Positions 24,827 to 32,784 of a stretch of 64,000 nt of DNA are shown here, piece by piece; positions within the stretch are counted from its first letter, which is position 1; the number at the start of each line of letters is the position of its first letter. The notes under the pieces are model-generated. The model made no database searches. It was not told where the DNA came from and saw only the letters and a list, made by a program, of their open reading frames with translations. Source of the DNA: Sinobaca qinghaiensis (GTDB lineage: Bacteria > Bacillota > Bacilli > Bacillales > Marinococcaceae); the NCBI RefSeq assembly GCF_003610495.1, contig NZ_RAPK01000006.1, positions 1-64,000 of the forward strand. The letters run 5' to 3'. The translations under genes and the position numbers were made by a program.

Positions 24827-25204
24827 CTATTCATCAATCCGGGGCGGATCATATTTTCCAAACCATTTAAATCTGCTTTTGGAAACATATAAATATAGGG
24901 GGGAGCCTGCTCTATCTACAAACGGAAAGTAGAGAAACGCCCCCGGTATCCTGGCGCCGGGAAGATCTATTAACATACGGCGGATAGCGTAAAATCCTTT
25001 CATGACGACACCTTGACTGGTTAACATATGAATTTCGGTATAAATATTTTTACCCTGCAGATAAGGGTAGGTCTCTGGTTCTTTTTCCGCTGTCTGGGCT
25101 GCAACCCATTGAAGTTTATTGTTTTTATCCAGTTTGTTCAGGTTTTTCTTTAAATGATAACAAAGCGGACAGGAAGCGTCATAAAAGACTATATGCTGGG
25201 TCAT
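24827..25204 (-). CDS. DCC-family (DUF393) thiol-disulfide oxidoreductase-like protein
   Basis: This 125-residue thioredoxin-fold-like protein has the DCC motif YDASCPLCYHLKK near the N terminus, with two cysteines in a CxxC. Members are predicted thiol-disulfide oxidoreductases with no known partner. It is a stand-alone gene with no signal peptide, so it is expected to act in the cytoplasm. Length is usual for the family. Confidence 0.85.
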   Translation of the reverse strand: MTQHIVFYDASCPLCYHLKKNLNKLDKNNKLQWVAAQTAEKEPETYPYLQGKNIYTEIHMLTSQGVVMKGFYAIRRMLIDLPGARIPGAFLYFPFVDRAGSPLYLYVSKSRFKWFGKYDPPRIDE

Positions 25205-25532
25205 GGTGGTTCAGCTCCTTTTCCTTCTCATTCACTACTTTTGTTTAAAATAAACCCAGCCCCCGTCATGACCGGGCCTATAACATTTTACTGTTATAGT
25301 AAAGAGATAATCTGCCAAAGAATTTTCCCAATCCTCAGGAATATTGAAATAAATCTTGAAAAAGAACGGATATTTTTAACCAAACAGTATATAATACATC
25401 TATATTATTCTTTTTTTCAAAAGCTCTATTTAATATGAAGGAATTGTCGTGTACGCTGGAGAAGAAAAAGGGTAGATATTTTATTTTCATTATATTAACA
25501 TACTATATTATAAAAGGAGGTTGCATGAACCC
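25205..25532. other. Divergent intergenic region with an inverted repeat
   Basis: About 320 bases between the DCC gene and the symporter gene. It holds the 8-bp inverted repeat at 25278-25299 and an AT-rich stretch before AAAGGAGG (25513-25520). I see no coding sequence and no clear promoter pair. Confidence 0.5.
25278..25299. repeat. 8-bp inverted repeat, possible operator
   Basis: CTATAACA and TGTTATAG are perfect inverted copies around TTTTAC. There is no T-run after it, so an operator is more likely than a terminator. No matching regulator was identified. Confidence 0.4.
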
Positions 25533-26774
25533 ATGCAGAATTTAACAAGAAACATAATGATTGCCCTCGTTCTCGGACTCATTGTAGGTCTTGCCCTGAA
25601 CTATGTTCCGGATAACGTGTTTAGTATTATTGATACTTATATTTTGACTCCGGTCGGGCAGATTTTTCTTAACCTGATCACGATGCTTGTTGTGCCTATT
25701 GTATTTATTTCCATCGCATTAGGAACGGCGAGTCTGAAAGACCCGGTCCAGCTGGGCAGAATTGGTACAAAAACGATTACGTTTTATATTACAACAACTG
25801 TTATTGCCCTTTTAATTGGCCTGGCATTGGCTTATCTCATTCAGCCGGGACAGTCAGGAGTATTCGATACAGCGTCTGCTTCTTATGAAGCGGAAGCAGC
25901 TCCCCCGATTATGGATACGCTTTTGAATATCATTCCTAGTAACCCTGTAGAAGCGATGGCTAACGCAGAAATGCTTCAGATTATTGCTGTTGCGCTATTC
26001 CTTGGTATTGCTCTGGCAAGACTGGGTGAGAAGACAGAAGGCATTCAAAAGCTGCTCGAGCAGGGTAACGACGTAATGATGTTTCTCGTAAACATTGTTA
26101 TGTTCACAGCTCCGTTTGGTGCATTCGCGCTTATTGCTTCTGCTCTTGGCGATGCGGGAATTGATGGACTTCAATCGATGGCCATGTATATGATTACTGT
26201 TATTGGTGCATTGATCATTCATGCAGCCATTACGTACAGCATAGCTATCGGATGGCTCGGAAAAACAAATCCGCTTACGTTCTTTAAGAACTTTTTCCCG
26301 GCTATGACCGTTGCATTTAGTTTATCAAGTTCAAGCGGTGCTCTTCCTATCTCAATGAGAACGGCACAGGAGAGACTCGGAGTCAGTAAATCAGTCAGCA
26401 GTTTCGTCCAGCCGCTCGGTGCCACCATTAACATGGATGGTACAGCAATTATGCAGGCTGTAGCTACTGTCTTTATTGCTCAGGTATACGGCGTGGAATT
26501 AGGTGTGTCCCAGCTCGTGATGGTCGTTATTACAGCTACGCTTGCCAGTATTGGAACCGCCGGTGTTCCAGGTGTCGGCCTGATCATGCTCTCGCTGGTT
26601 CTGCAGCAGGTAGGTCTTCCAGTTGAAGGTATTGCCTTGATCCTTGGTGTGGACAGACTGCTTGATATGCTTCGTACAGCCTTGAATATTACAGGCGACG
26701 CTACATGTGCCTATGTAATAGACAGAGGAGAAAAAGCGAAAGAAGGAAAGACTGCAGGTATTCCGGAATCTTAA
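25533..26774 (+). CDS. Dicarboxylate/glutamate:cation symporter (DAACS family)
   Basis: This 413-residue transporter of the GltP/GltT/DctP family takes up glutamate, aspartate or C4-dicarboxylates with protons or sodium. Family signatures are SSSSGALPISM (HP1), TINMDGTAIMQAV (TM7, NMDGT) and ASIGTAGVPGVG (HP2), and the TM8 Asp/Arg/Thr region reads LDMLRTALNITGDA, which suits an acidic amino acid. The open frame begins at a TTG directly against AAAGGAGG with no spacer, so I take the ATG at 25533, 12 bases away. It is a single-gene unit ending in a terminator. Confidence 0.92.
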   Translation: MQNLTRNIMIALVLGLIVGLALNYVPDNVFSIIDTYILTPVGQIFLNLITMLVVPIVFISIALGTASLKDPVQLGRIGTKTITFYITTTVIALLIGLALAYLIQPGQSGVFDTASASYEAEAAPPIMDTLLNIIPSNPVEAMANAEMLQIIAVALFLGIALARLGEKTEGIQKLLEQGNDVMMFLVNIVMFTAPFGAFALIASALGDAGIDGLQSMAMYMITVIGALIIHAAITYSIAIGWLGKTNPLTFFKNFFPAMTVAFSLSSSSGALPISMRTAQERLGVSKSVSSFVQPLGATINMDGTAIMQAVATVFIAQVYGVELGVSQLVMVVITATLASIGTAGVPGVGLIMLSLVLQQVGLPVEGIALILGVDRLLDMLRTALNITGDATCAYVIDRGEKAKEGKTAGIPES

Positions 26775-26780
26775 TACGTC

Positions 26781-26817
26781 AAAAGAACAGCCGTTTTATG
26801 CGGCTGTTCTTTTTTAT
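26781..26817 (+). terminator. Terminator after the symporter
   Basis: AAAAGAACAGCCG and CGGCTGTTCTTTT pair around TTTTATG, followed by T residues. Confidence 0.92.
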
Positions 26818-26822
26818 CATTA

Positions 26823-26853
26823 TTGTTAACCTTATTAAATAATAGGTTTACAA
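26823..26853 (+). promoter_or_regulatory. BirA (biotin repressor) operator before bioY-bioB
   Basis: TTGTTAAC (26823-26830) and GTTTACAA (26846-26853) face each other across 15 bases, the half-site type and spacing of Firmicute BirA operators. It lies directly before a biotin transporter and biotin synthase pair. Confidence 0.88.
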
Positions 26854-26876
26854 TACGTGCGCATTTTGTATATACT
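26847..26876 (+). promoter_or_regulatory. Predicted bioYB promoter
   Basis: TTTACA (26847-26852) and TATACT (26871-26876) are 18 bases apart. The -35 lies inside the right BirA half-site, so bound repressor should block RNA polymerase. Confidence 0.7.
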
Positions 26877-26904
26877 AAAACATATTGAAGAGGGAGGAAA
26901 GAAA

Positions 26905-27504
26905 ATGATTGTTCGTTCACATCTACATGGAATGATTTTAGCTTCTTTTTTTGCAGCAATGATGATGATTGGAGCCAATATTACATCAATGGTTCCGTTT
27001 TTAGTCATTGGAGGAGTGCCAATTACCCTTCAGACAGCAGTGAGTGTGGCTGCGGGCTTGTTTTTAGGGAAAAAATATGGGGCGCTTGCCATTGTGATCT
27101 ACGTACTGATTGGACTCGCAGGAATGCCTGTTTTCGCGCAGTGGTCCGGCGGCATTGGTACCATTTTCTCGCCTACATTTGGATTCATTCTATCTTATAT
27201 TGCCACAGCGTACATAGTCGGGAGGCTGACCGAGCATAACCGGACATTCAAACGGCTGGCTGCGGCCGCTCTATTGGGCACAGCGGTTAATTATATTATT
27301 GGCACCAACTGGATGTATATGGCTTACATGCTTTGGTTTGCTGCCCCGGACGCATTTTCTTATTGGATGGCCTGGGCCTGGATGATGGTACCACTCCCTA
27401 AAGATATTGTACTGGCTTTTCTCGCTGCCTGGTTCAGCCTTCGGGTCTATCATGCGATGTATGCGAAAAAGCGGATGCCTTCTACAAAAGGAGGGATCGC
27501 TTAG
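26905..27504 (+). CDS. bioY: Biotin ECF transporter substrate-binding protein BioY
   Basis: This 199-residue membrane protein is the biotin-binding S component of an ECF transporter. It has about six hydrophobic segments and the BioY motifs FLVIGGVPITLQTAVSVAAG, GLAGMPVF and SPTFGFILSYI. It uses the shared EcfAA'T module encoded elsewhere. The open frame begins at 26857, but the ATG at 26905 follows GAGGGAGGAA. Its stop overlaps the GTG start of bioB by one base (TAGTG), indicating a two-gene operon under BirA. Confidence 0.93.
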   Translation: MIVRSHLHGMILASFFAAMMMIGANITSMVPFLVIGGVPITLQTAVSVAAGLFLGKKYGALAIVIYVLIGLAGMPVFAQWSGGIGTIFSPTFGFILSYIATAYIVGRLTEHNRTFKRLAAAALLGTAVNYIIGTNWMYMAYMLWFAAPDAFSYWMAWAWMMVPLPKDIVLAFLAAWFSLRVYHAMYAKKRMPSTKGGIA

Positions 27505-28514
27505 TGGAAATGTCCTGGAGGAGCCGGGCGGAGTGCATTATAACGGATCACGACCGGCTGACAAGAGAAGAGGCACTCGCCTTTTTACAGGAAGACGAAA
27601 CAGAAATACTGGGACAGCTGAATGCCGCTTATCAAATTCGGTATTATTATTACAAAAATGAAGTAAAGCTCAACTCTTTAATTAATATCAAATCCGGGCT
27701 CTGCCCGGAGAACTGCGGCTACTGTTCTCAATCAAAAGACTCGGCAGCGGTTATTCCTAAATACAAAATCCTGTCTAAAGAAGAAATCGTGGAAGGAGCC
27801 AGAAAGGCAGATGCCAGAGGGGCCGGAACATATTGTATTGTAGCCAGCGGCAGGGGCCCTGCAAAAAAAGAACTGGCTGTAGTTATGGAAGCAGTCAAGG
27901 AAATTAAAGCGACTACCGGCCTGAAGCTTTGCGCCTGTCTCGGGCTTCTGGAAACAGAGCAGGCCGAAGCACTGCACGCATCAGGCGTGGACCGTTACAA
28001 CCACAACATAAATACGTCCAGCCGTTTTCATGAAAGTGTAGTAACCACTCACACATTTAAAGATCGTACAGATACGATTCATGCAGTAAAACAGGCTGGC
28101 ATATCTCCATGCTCTGGTATTATCGCAGGAATGGGGGAAACAGAAGAAGATATAGTGGATATGCTCTTTTCCTTAAGAGACATGGATGCTGATTCTGTCC
28201 CGATTAACTTTTTGCATGCTATTGATGGTACAGCTTTTGAAGGCAGGGATCTGCTGACTCCTCTTCGCTGTCTGCAGATAGCGGCGCTCGCACGGTTTAT
28301 CCTTCCTACAAAAGAAATACGTATTGCCGGCGGACGTGAAGAGAAGCTGAGGTCGCTGCAGCCTATGGCTTTATATGCGGCTAATTCTGTGTTTCTCGGT
28401 GATTATTTGACGACAAAAGGCCAGGAATGGGAAAAGGACATTGCTTTTATTAAAGATGCGGGCTTTAGAGTCGAAGCTTCAGCCTACAATAGAAGCGCAG
28501 AAATGTATTCATAA
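27504..28514 (+). CDS. bioB: Biotin synthase BioB
   Basis: This 336-residue radical SAM enzyme inserts sulfur into dethiobiotin to form biotin. The [4Fe-4S] ligands are in SGLCPENCGYCSQS (CxxxCxxC). CIVASGRGP, YNHNINTS and ACLGLLETEQ are conserved, and the Arg and Cys ligands of the [2Fe-2S] cluster region are seen downstream (SPCSGIIAGMGE, FILPTKEIRIAGGRE). GTG start after AAAGGAGG. The rest of the biotin pathway (bioW/F/A/D) is not in the window, so BioB here may complete imported precursor or work with genes elsewhere. Confidence 0.96.
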   Translation: MEMSWRSRAECIITDHDRLTREEALAFLQEDETEILGQLNAAYQIRYYYYKNEVKLNSLINIKSGLCPENCGYCSQSKDSAAVIPKYKILSKEEIVEGARKADARGAGTYCIVASGRGPAKKELAVVMEAVKEIKATTGLKLCACLGLLETEQAEALHASGVDRYNHNINTSSRFHESVVTTHTFKDRTDTIHAVKQAGISPCSGIIAGMGETEEDIVDMLFSLRDMDADSVPINFLHAIDGTAFEGRDLLTPLRCLQIAALARFILPTKEIRIAGGREEKLRSLQPMALYAANSVFLGDYLTTKGQEWEKDIAFIKDAGFRVEASAYNRSAEMYS

Positions 28515-28543
28515 AAAAAGCCATCCCCGCTGGATGGCTTTTA
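28515..28543. terminator. Terminator after bioB
   Basis: AAAAGCCATCC and GGATGGCTTTT pair around CCGCT with T-runs on both strands. The convergent peptidase gene ends 6 bp further on, so it probably serves both. Confidence 0.92.
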
Positions 28544-28549
28544 CTGTAT

Positions 28550-29569
28550 TTAAAAAGAAATATATTTTCTAGGATTAACAACGTTTGATTTACTGACGTT
28601 CCAGCTGCCTTCGTGAATTTCAAAATGAAGGTGAGGCCCGGAAGAACGGCCGGTGCTTCCCATAATTCCAATAGTCTGTCCTTGTCTGACACTTTGACCG
28701 GGAGATACATTAAAAGATTTCAAGTGGGCATACAGTGTATTGAAGTGTCTGCCGCCGATCGTATGGGAGACAATCACTGTATTGCCATAGCCTGTCATGA
28801 ATCTCGCAGATGTAACTGTGCCGGAAGCAGAAGCTGCAATACTTACATTTGAACGATTTCCCTGGGCCACGTCGATGCCGTGATGAGAAGAGCCGTTTCG
28901 TGAGCCAAATTCGGAACTGATTCTACCGCTGGCAGGGACTATAAATCCACTGGAAGCAGGGGCTGGAGCGGTAGTGCCGGAAACCTGGGTGCCATTTCCG
29001 GAAGAAGAGGCTTTTATGTTGCCTTTAAGGGCGTTGAACGTTCTTGCGCCGGCTACGCCGTCAACGGAAAGCTTAGCGGCTGATTGAAACGAACGAACCG
29101 CGCTTGTCGTACGGGCTCCAAACACTCCATCTGCCGTGCCGCTGTTAAAGCCTTTGCTGTTTAACGACTGCTGCAGAGTCTTTACATCATTTCCGCGGCT
29201 GCCCTGACGAAGCACCCTGTATAAAGTGCTGCTGCCGGCAGAAGCGGCAGGTGCCTTCGTGACATTGGATGAAGACGAGCCGGAAGCAGAAACCTTCATT
29301 TTGCTGAACGTCTGCGGACCGGCAATGCCGTCCGCTCCAAGACCCGCACTCCTCTGGTAGGATTTTAAAGCGTTACCCGTTTGGGCACCGAATATTCCAT
29401 CGGCTGCGCCGGCCTGAAATCCTTTAGAGCTGAGCCATCTCTGCAGTTCAGACACGTCGGAATGCCTCATTCCCTGTCGAAGGGTCTGGTCTCCGAGAGC
29501 GGCGTCAGCCATAGTCGGGGTGAAAAGCAGGATTGCAGCGAGCATTGTTGATATGGCTATTTTCTTCAT
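28550..29569 (-). CDS. Secreted M23 peptidase with two peptidoglycan-binding domains
   Basis: This 339-residue exported cell-wall hydrolase has a signal peptide with likely cleavage after TMADA (residue 23), two PG_binding_1 domains at about 28-92 and 117-183 (each with a G.F..G..DG.FG..T core), a Ser/Gly-rich linker and a LytM-type M23 domain at about 215-335. Zinc ligands His230 and Asp233 are in SSHHGIDVAQG and His313/His315 in GPHLHFEIHEG. It should cut peptide cross-links in the wall. Helically phased TGTAAC/TGTGAA repeats lie about 175-230 bp upstream. The ATG at 29569 has only a weak Shine-Dalgarno. Confidence 0.9.
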   Translation of the reverse strand: MKKIAISTMLAAILLFTPTMADAALGDQTLRQGMRHSDVSELQRWLSSKGFQAGAADGIFGAQTGNALKSYQRSAGLGADGIAGPQTFSKMKVSASGSSSSNVTKAPAASAGSSTLYRVLRQGSRGNDVKTLQQSLNSKGFNSGTADGVFGARTTSAVRSFQSAAKLSVDGVAGARTFNALKGNIKASSSGNGTQVSGTTAPAPASSGFIVPASGRISSEFGSRNGSSHHGIDVAQGNRSNVSIAASASGTVTSARFMTGYGNTVIVSHTIGGRHFNTLYAHLKSFNVSPGQSVRQGQTIGIMGSTGRSSGPHLHFEIHEGSWNVSKSNVVNPRKYISF

Positions 29570-29742
29570 TGTATCTTGCGTTACGCTGCATCATGATAGG
29601 TGTTAGTAAGAAATTCTTATGTACGCTCATGCAAAACTCAGCTTTTTAACGCAATGTTCACCTCCAGAGTAATTTTTTGTATATTCTGAGTATAAAGGGG
29701 ACTTAAGTCTTAAACAATAGGTCGGATACATATGTTATGAGA

Positions 29743-29800
29743 ATGTAACAATGTGTGAAAAAATGGTACTTGTGTGAAATTGTGTGTAACTGTGTATGAA
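29743..29800. promoter_or_regulatory. WalR/PhoP-like direct repeats
   Basis: Hexamers TGTAAC (29744), TGTGAA (29754), TGTGAA (29773), TGTAAC (29785) and TATGAA (29795) recur at 10-19 base steps. On the minus strand they read TTACAC-N5-TTCACA and TTCACA-N5-TTACAT. Both WalR (TGTWAH-N5-TGTWAH) and PhoP (TTWACA repeats) bind such 11-bp-phased half-sites. WalR control would fit the neighbouring cell-wall peptidase. The fit is imperfect. Confidence 0.45.
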
Positions 29801-29805
29801 AGAAT

Positions 29806-29826
29806 AGATCGTAACCACTTTGAATA
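29806..29826 (+). promoter_or_regulatory. Weak Zur-like site before the histidine-rich gene
   Basis: AGATCGTAAC-C-ACTTTGAATA matches the Bacillus Zur box AAATCGTAATNATTACGATTT at 8 of 10 positions in the left half but only 5 of 10 in the right. The 10-mer ATCGTAACCA is shared with the better Zur box at 30277-30297. Confidence 0.4.
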
Positions 29827-29879
29827 GGGAATTTTCAGATAAAAGAATGCTATGATAGTAAAAAAAGGGAGGAATATTT

Positions 29880-30209
29880 ATGGAACATCATACACATGAC
29901 AATCATTCCCACAAACACAGCCTTGCCTGCGGACATACGAAAATAAAGCACAACGGCCACGTAGATTATCTGCACGGCAGCCATCTTCATCATGGACACG
30001 AAGATCATTGGGATGAGTGCAAAATAGAAGTGACAGAAGAAAACCCGGCGGAGTGTGTACAGGTTGAATCACCGTGTGATCATAATGAAGACTGCGGGCA
30101 TGAATTAATTCCCCATGGCGACCATTACGATTATCTGGTTGACGGCAGGCTGCACCACAAGCACAACGGTCATGTGGACGATCATGGACCTGTAGAAGTA
30201 ATTGGATAA
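29880..30209 (+). CDS. Histidine-rich small protein, probable zinc-binding
   Basis: This 109-residue protein contains roughly thirty histidines and five cysteines. It has two diverged copies of one unit: CGHTKIKHNGHVDYLHGSHL with HHGHEDHWDE, and CGHELIPHGDHYDYLVDGRL with HHKHNGHVDD. Similar small CGH...GHxDYLH...LHH proteins exist in many bacteria without assigned function. There is no signal peptide, so it should be cytoplasmic and could store or buffer zinc or nickel. GGGAGG lies 6 bases before the ATG. A Zur-like half-site is upstream, a terminator follows, and the next gene is a metal-type ABC importer under a Zur box. Metal binding is inferred from composition and context. Confidence 0.85.
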   Translation: MEHHTHDNHSHKHSLACGHTKIKHNGHVDYLHGSHLHHGHEDHWDECKIEVTEENPAECVQVESPCDHNEDCGHELIPHGDHYDYLVDGRLHHKHNGHVDDHGPVEVIG

Positions 30210-30217
30210 CAAAAGCG

Positions 30218-30252
30218 AAAGTCTTCCTGTTAAGCCATGGGAAGACTTTTTT
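30218..30252 (+). terminator. Terminator after the histidine-rich gene
   Basis: AAAGTCTTCC and GGAAGACTTT pair around a 12-base loop, then T residues. It separates this gene from the ABC importer operon. Confidence 0.85.
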
Positions 30253-30271
30253 GTATGAGAAATGTTCCTGC

Positions 30272-30300
30272 TTGACGAATAATAATGGTTACGATTTAAT
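30272..30300 (+). promoter_or_regulatory. Predicted promoter of the NikA/Opp-type ABC operon
   Basis: TTGACG (30272-30277) and TTTAAT (30295-30300) are 17 bases apart, 62 bases before the GTG start. The Zur box fills the spacer. Confidence 0.68.
30277..30297 (-). promoter_or_regulatory. Zur box in the ABC operon promoter
   Basis: The minus strand reads AAATCGTAAC-C-ATTATTATTC. Against the Bacillus Zur box AAATCGTAATNATTACGATTT this is 9 of 10 in the left half and 7 of 10 in the right. Its position between -35 and -10 fits zinc-dependent repression. Confidence 0.68.
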
Positions 30301-30361
30301 TAATGGGATGTACATGATAAAATGCATTATATACATAGATAGCTGGAGAGGAGAAAGCACA

Positions 30362-31849
30362 GTGAAAAAATGGCCGTTTTATTTAGCCGCTTCAAGTCTT
30401 ATGCTTTCTGCCTGCCAGGCTCCAGGAGCGGAGGAACAGGATACCGATTCGTCGATTACCTTTGCTTTCCATTACCCTACGGAAGTTCTCAACCCGGCTG
30501 TTGATGCCAACTATACGTCCGTGCGGATGGGAATAGCGGAAACGCTTGCCTATACTGGAGAAGAGGGCATTGAGCCGTGGCTTGCAGAATCATGGGAAAA
30601 CACCGGAAATAATACATGGACGTTTCAAATAAAAGAAGATATTACTTTTCATGATGGTACAGATCTGGATGCAGAAGCCGTGCAGGCTTCTCTGGAAGAG
30701 ACCATAGAACAGAGTCCTGCCATGCGGGAAGCGCTCGGTATTTCTTCTATGGAAGCAGAAGGACAGGAGCTTACCATTACAACAGAAGAGACCAATCATT
30801 TTCTGCCATCAGAGCTTGTCCATCCGAATACGGCTGTTTTTAAAGAGGAAGAAGACGTGATAGGCACCGGACCTTTTGAAGTAGCATCGTTCCGGGCCAA
30901 TCAGGATCTCGAATTAACCCGTTACGAGGAGTATTGGGACGGAGCAGCTCAGGTCGAGGAAGCGACAGTTCTATTCAATGAGGATGCGAATTCGCGGATG
31001 GCCGCTCTTCGTTCAGGGGATGCTGACATTGTGTACAGGCCGCCTGTAGAAGAAACGGAAGCTGCGGCGGAGGAGTTTCAGGTGGATACTGTATCAAGCC
31101 TCCGGACACACCAGCTGCTCTATCAGATGGACAATCCTGATCTGCAGGATGACAATGTTAGAGAGGCGCTTGATATTCTGATCGACCGGGAAGCGGTGGT
31201 AGAAGCAATGAACGGAGAAGCGGAAGAAGCGTTTGGACCATTTCTCGAAGATTTTTCCTTTGCAGCAAATAAAGAGAACAATGAAAATAGTATCGAAAAA
31301 GCCTCAGCTTTATTGGAAGAGGCAGGGTACACTTTTGAAGATGGCAGAGCGGTAAAAGATGGAGAAGCACTCGAATTTTCATTAGTTACGTATTCCGCAA
31401 GACCTGAACTTCCGATAGCGGCGCAGATTCTGCAGGACCGGGCGGAACAGGCCGGCATAACGATTGATATACAATTAAATGAGCAGATTGATGATTATCT
31501 CCTGTCCAACGATTCCTGGGACCTGACGATCTACAGCTATGTAACCGCACCTAGGGGGGACGCCGGCTACTTTTTAAATACAGCCTATACCCCTGACGGC
31601 GGACTTAATTTCGGGGGGCTGGAAGACCCCGAGCTCTCGGAAATCATCGACTCATTTAACGCAGAGTCGGATCCGGAAATAAGAGACAGCTATGCTGTGG
31701 AAGCGACAGAGCTCATTCTGGATAAACACTATCATTCCTTTATTGTCCATCCGTCCAACAGTGTTGCCATGCAGGAAAACATAACAGGGTGGGAAACAAG
31801 CCCGAGTGAGTATTATATGCTGACAAATGAGGTCGGGGTGGAAGAATGA
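30362..31849 (+). CDS. NikA/OppA-type ABC solute-binding lipoprotein, Zur-linked
   Basis: This 495-residue solute-binding protein is of the peptide/nickel class (SBP_bac_5). It has a lipoprotein signal with lipobox LSAC (Cys18), then SITFAFHYPTEVLNPAVD, WTFQIKEDITFHDGTDLDAE and IGTGPFEVASF, all typical of this family. NikA and CntA proteins, which bind nickel or metal-metallophore complexes, share this fold. The Zur box in its promoter suggests that it brings in zinc, perhaps as a chelate. The frame is open upstream to 30251, but the GTG at 30362 follows GGAGAGG and starts the signal peptide. It overlaps the next gene by 4 bases. Confidence 0.88.
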   Translation: MKKWPFYLAASSLMLSACQAPGAEEQDTDSSITFAFHYPTEVLNPAVDANYTSVRMGIAETLAYTGEEGIEPWLAESWENTGNNTWTFQIKEDITFHDGTDLDAEAVQASLEETIEQSPAMREALGISSMEAEGQELTITTEETNHFLPSELVHPNTAVFKEEEDVIGTGPFEVASFRANQDLELTRYEEYWDGAAQVEEATVLFNEDANSRMAALRSGDADIVYRPPVEETEAAAEEFQVDTVSSLRTHQLLYQMDNPDLQDDNVREALDILIDREAVVEAMNGEAEEAFGPFLEDFSFAANKENNENSIEKASALLEEAGYTFEDGRAVKDGEALEFSLVTYSARPELPIAAQILQDRAEQAGITIDIQLNEQIDDYLLSNDSWDLTIYSYVTAPRGDAGYFLNTAYTPDGGLNFGGLEDPELSEIIDSFNAESDPEIRDSYAVEATELILDKHYHSFIVHPSNSVAMQENITGWETSPSEYYMLTNEVGVEE

Positions 31850-32784
31850 AAATAATCGGCAGGCAGGCCGTCAGCTTTTTGCTTTTTCTATGGATCTTTT
31901 CAACCATCAGCTTTCTGCTGATTAATCTGGCGCCGGGAGACCCGGCTTCTACTATTCTCCGCGCAGAAGACGTTGCGGTCACCCAGCAGCAGCTCAATGA
32001 GGTAAGGCAGGAGCTTGGAATGAATGACTCCATTTTTGAACAGTATACCGCCTGGCTCGGTAGTTTTCTTCTGTTCGACTGGGGCACATCCTATGTGACG
32101 CAGGAGCCTGCTTTTATGATGATTATGAGGGCACTGCCCGCTACGATTTATATTAGTGCAGGAGCTTTCCTGACTGCCGCAGTAATCGCGGTCCCAATAG
32201 GATCAGCAGCGGCTCTTCACCGCGGCTCCTGGATCGATAAATCAGCCAGGCTGCTGGCCGTGACGGGAGCTTCCGTCCCCAGCTTTTTGATCGGTCTGGT
32301 ATTGATCCAGCTGTTTGCAGTACAGCTGGGGTGGCTTCCGGCGATTGGAGCAGGGACGTGGTGGCATCTGCTGCTGCCTTCACTGACACTTGGAATCGGG
32401 ATGGCTTCCTTTTATATCCGGCTGATTCGTTCGAGCTTTCTTGAAGCTTTGGAAGAACCTTCTCTTCGCGCAGTATCAGCACGTGGTATTTCAGAACAGA
32501 AGCTTCGCTGGAAGTATACGTTCCGGGCTGCTCTCGTTCCGGTGATTTCCGTACTCGGAGTGAGCATCAGCAGCTTGATCGGAGGCACCGTGGTGATCGA
32601 AGTTGTCTTTGGTTATCCGGGAGCCGGTTCATTAATTGTTGATTCTATTACGAGGCGTGACATTCCGGTAATTCAGGGCTATACGGTCCTGATGGCAGCG
32701 GCGGTTTCTCTCATTCAGTTAAGTAACGACCTGCTGCTGCGTTGGATCGCGCCGAACCGTGGAACAGAAGGGAGAGTGTTTTAA
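31846..32784 (+). CDS. ABC importer permease (NikB/OppB type)
   Basis: This 312-residue permease of the BPD_transp_1 class has about six transmembrane segments. The start FLLFLWIFSTISFLLINLAPGDPA is the OppB/NikB signature (LxPGDP). The EAA-type loop ALEEPSLRAVSARGISEQKL contacts the ATPases, and VVIEVVFGYPGAGSLIVDSI is conserved near the C terminus. It pairs with the permease encoded at 32784-33623. Starts overlap on both sides, showing one transcription unit. Confidence 0.93.
   Translation: MKIIGRQAVSFLLFLWIFSTISFLLINLAPGDPASTILRAEDVAVTQQQLNEVRQELGMNDSIFEQYTAWLGSFLLFDWGTSYVTQEPAFMMIMRALPATIYISAGAFLTAAVIAVPIGSAAALHRGSWIDKSARLLAVTGASVPSFLIGLVLIQLFAVQLGWLPAIGAGTWWHLLLPSLTLGIGMASFYIRLIRSSFLEALEEPSLRAVSARGISEQKLRWKYTFRAALVPVISVLGVSISSLIGGTVVIEVVFGYPGAGSLIVDSITRRDIPVIQGYTVLMAAAVSLIQLSNDLLLRWIAPNRGTEGRVF

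Larger units (their letters stand above)
29570..29879. other. Divergent control region with phased repeats
   Basis: About 310 bases between the M23 peptidase (minus) and the histidine-rich protein gene (plus). It contains the phased TGTAAC/TGTGAA repeats, a weak Zur-like site, a TATGAT -10-like element at 29851-29856 and a GGGAGG ribosome binding site. No ORF of note. Confidence 0.55.

Noticed and set aside
29620-29680. Short leader ORF after GGAGGTG on the minus strand before the M23 peptidase
   Set aside because: It would have only a few codons with a non-standard start and no clear link to the peptidase.
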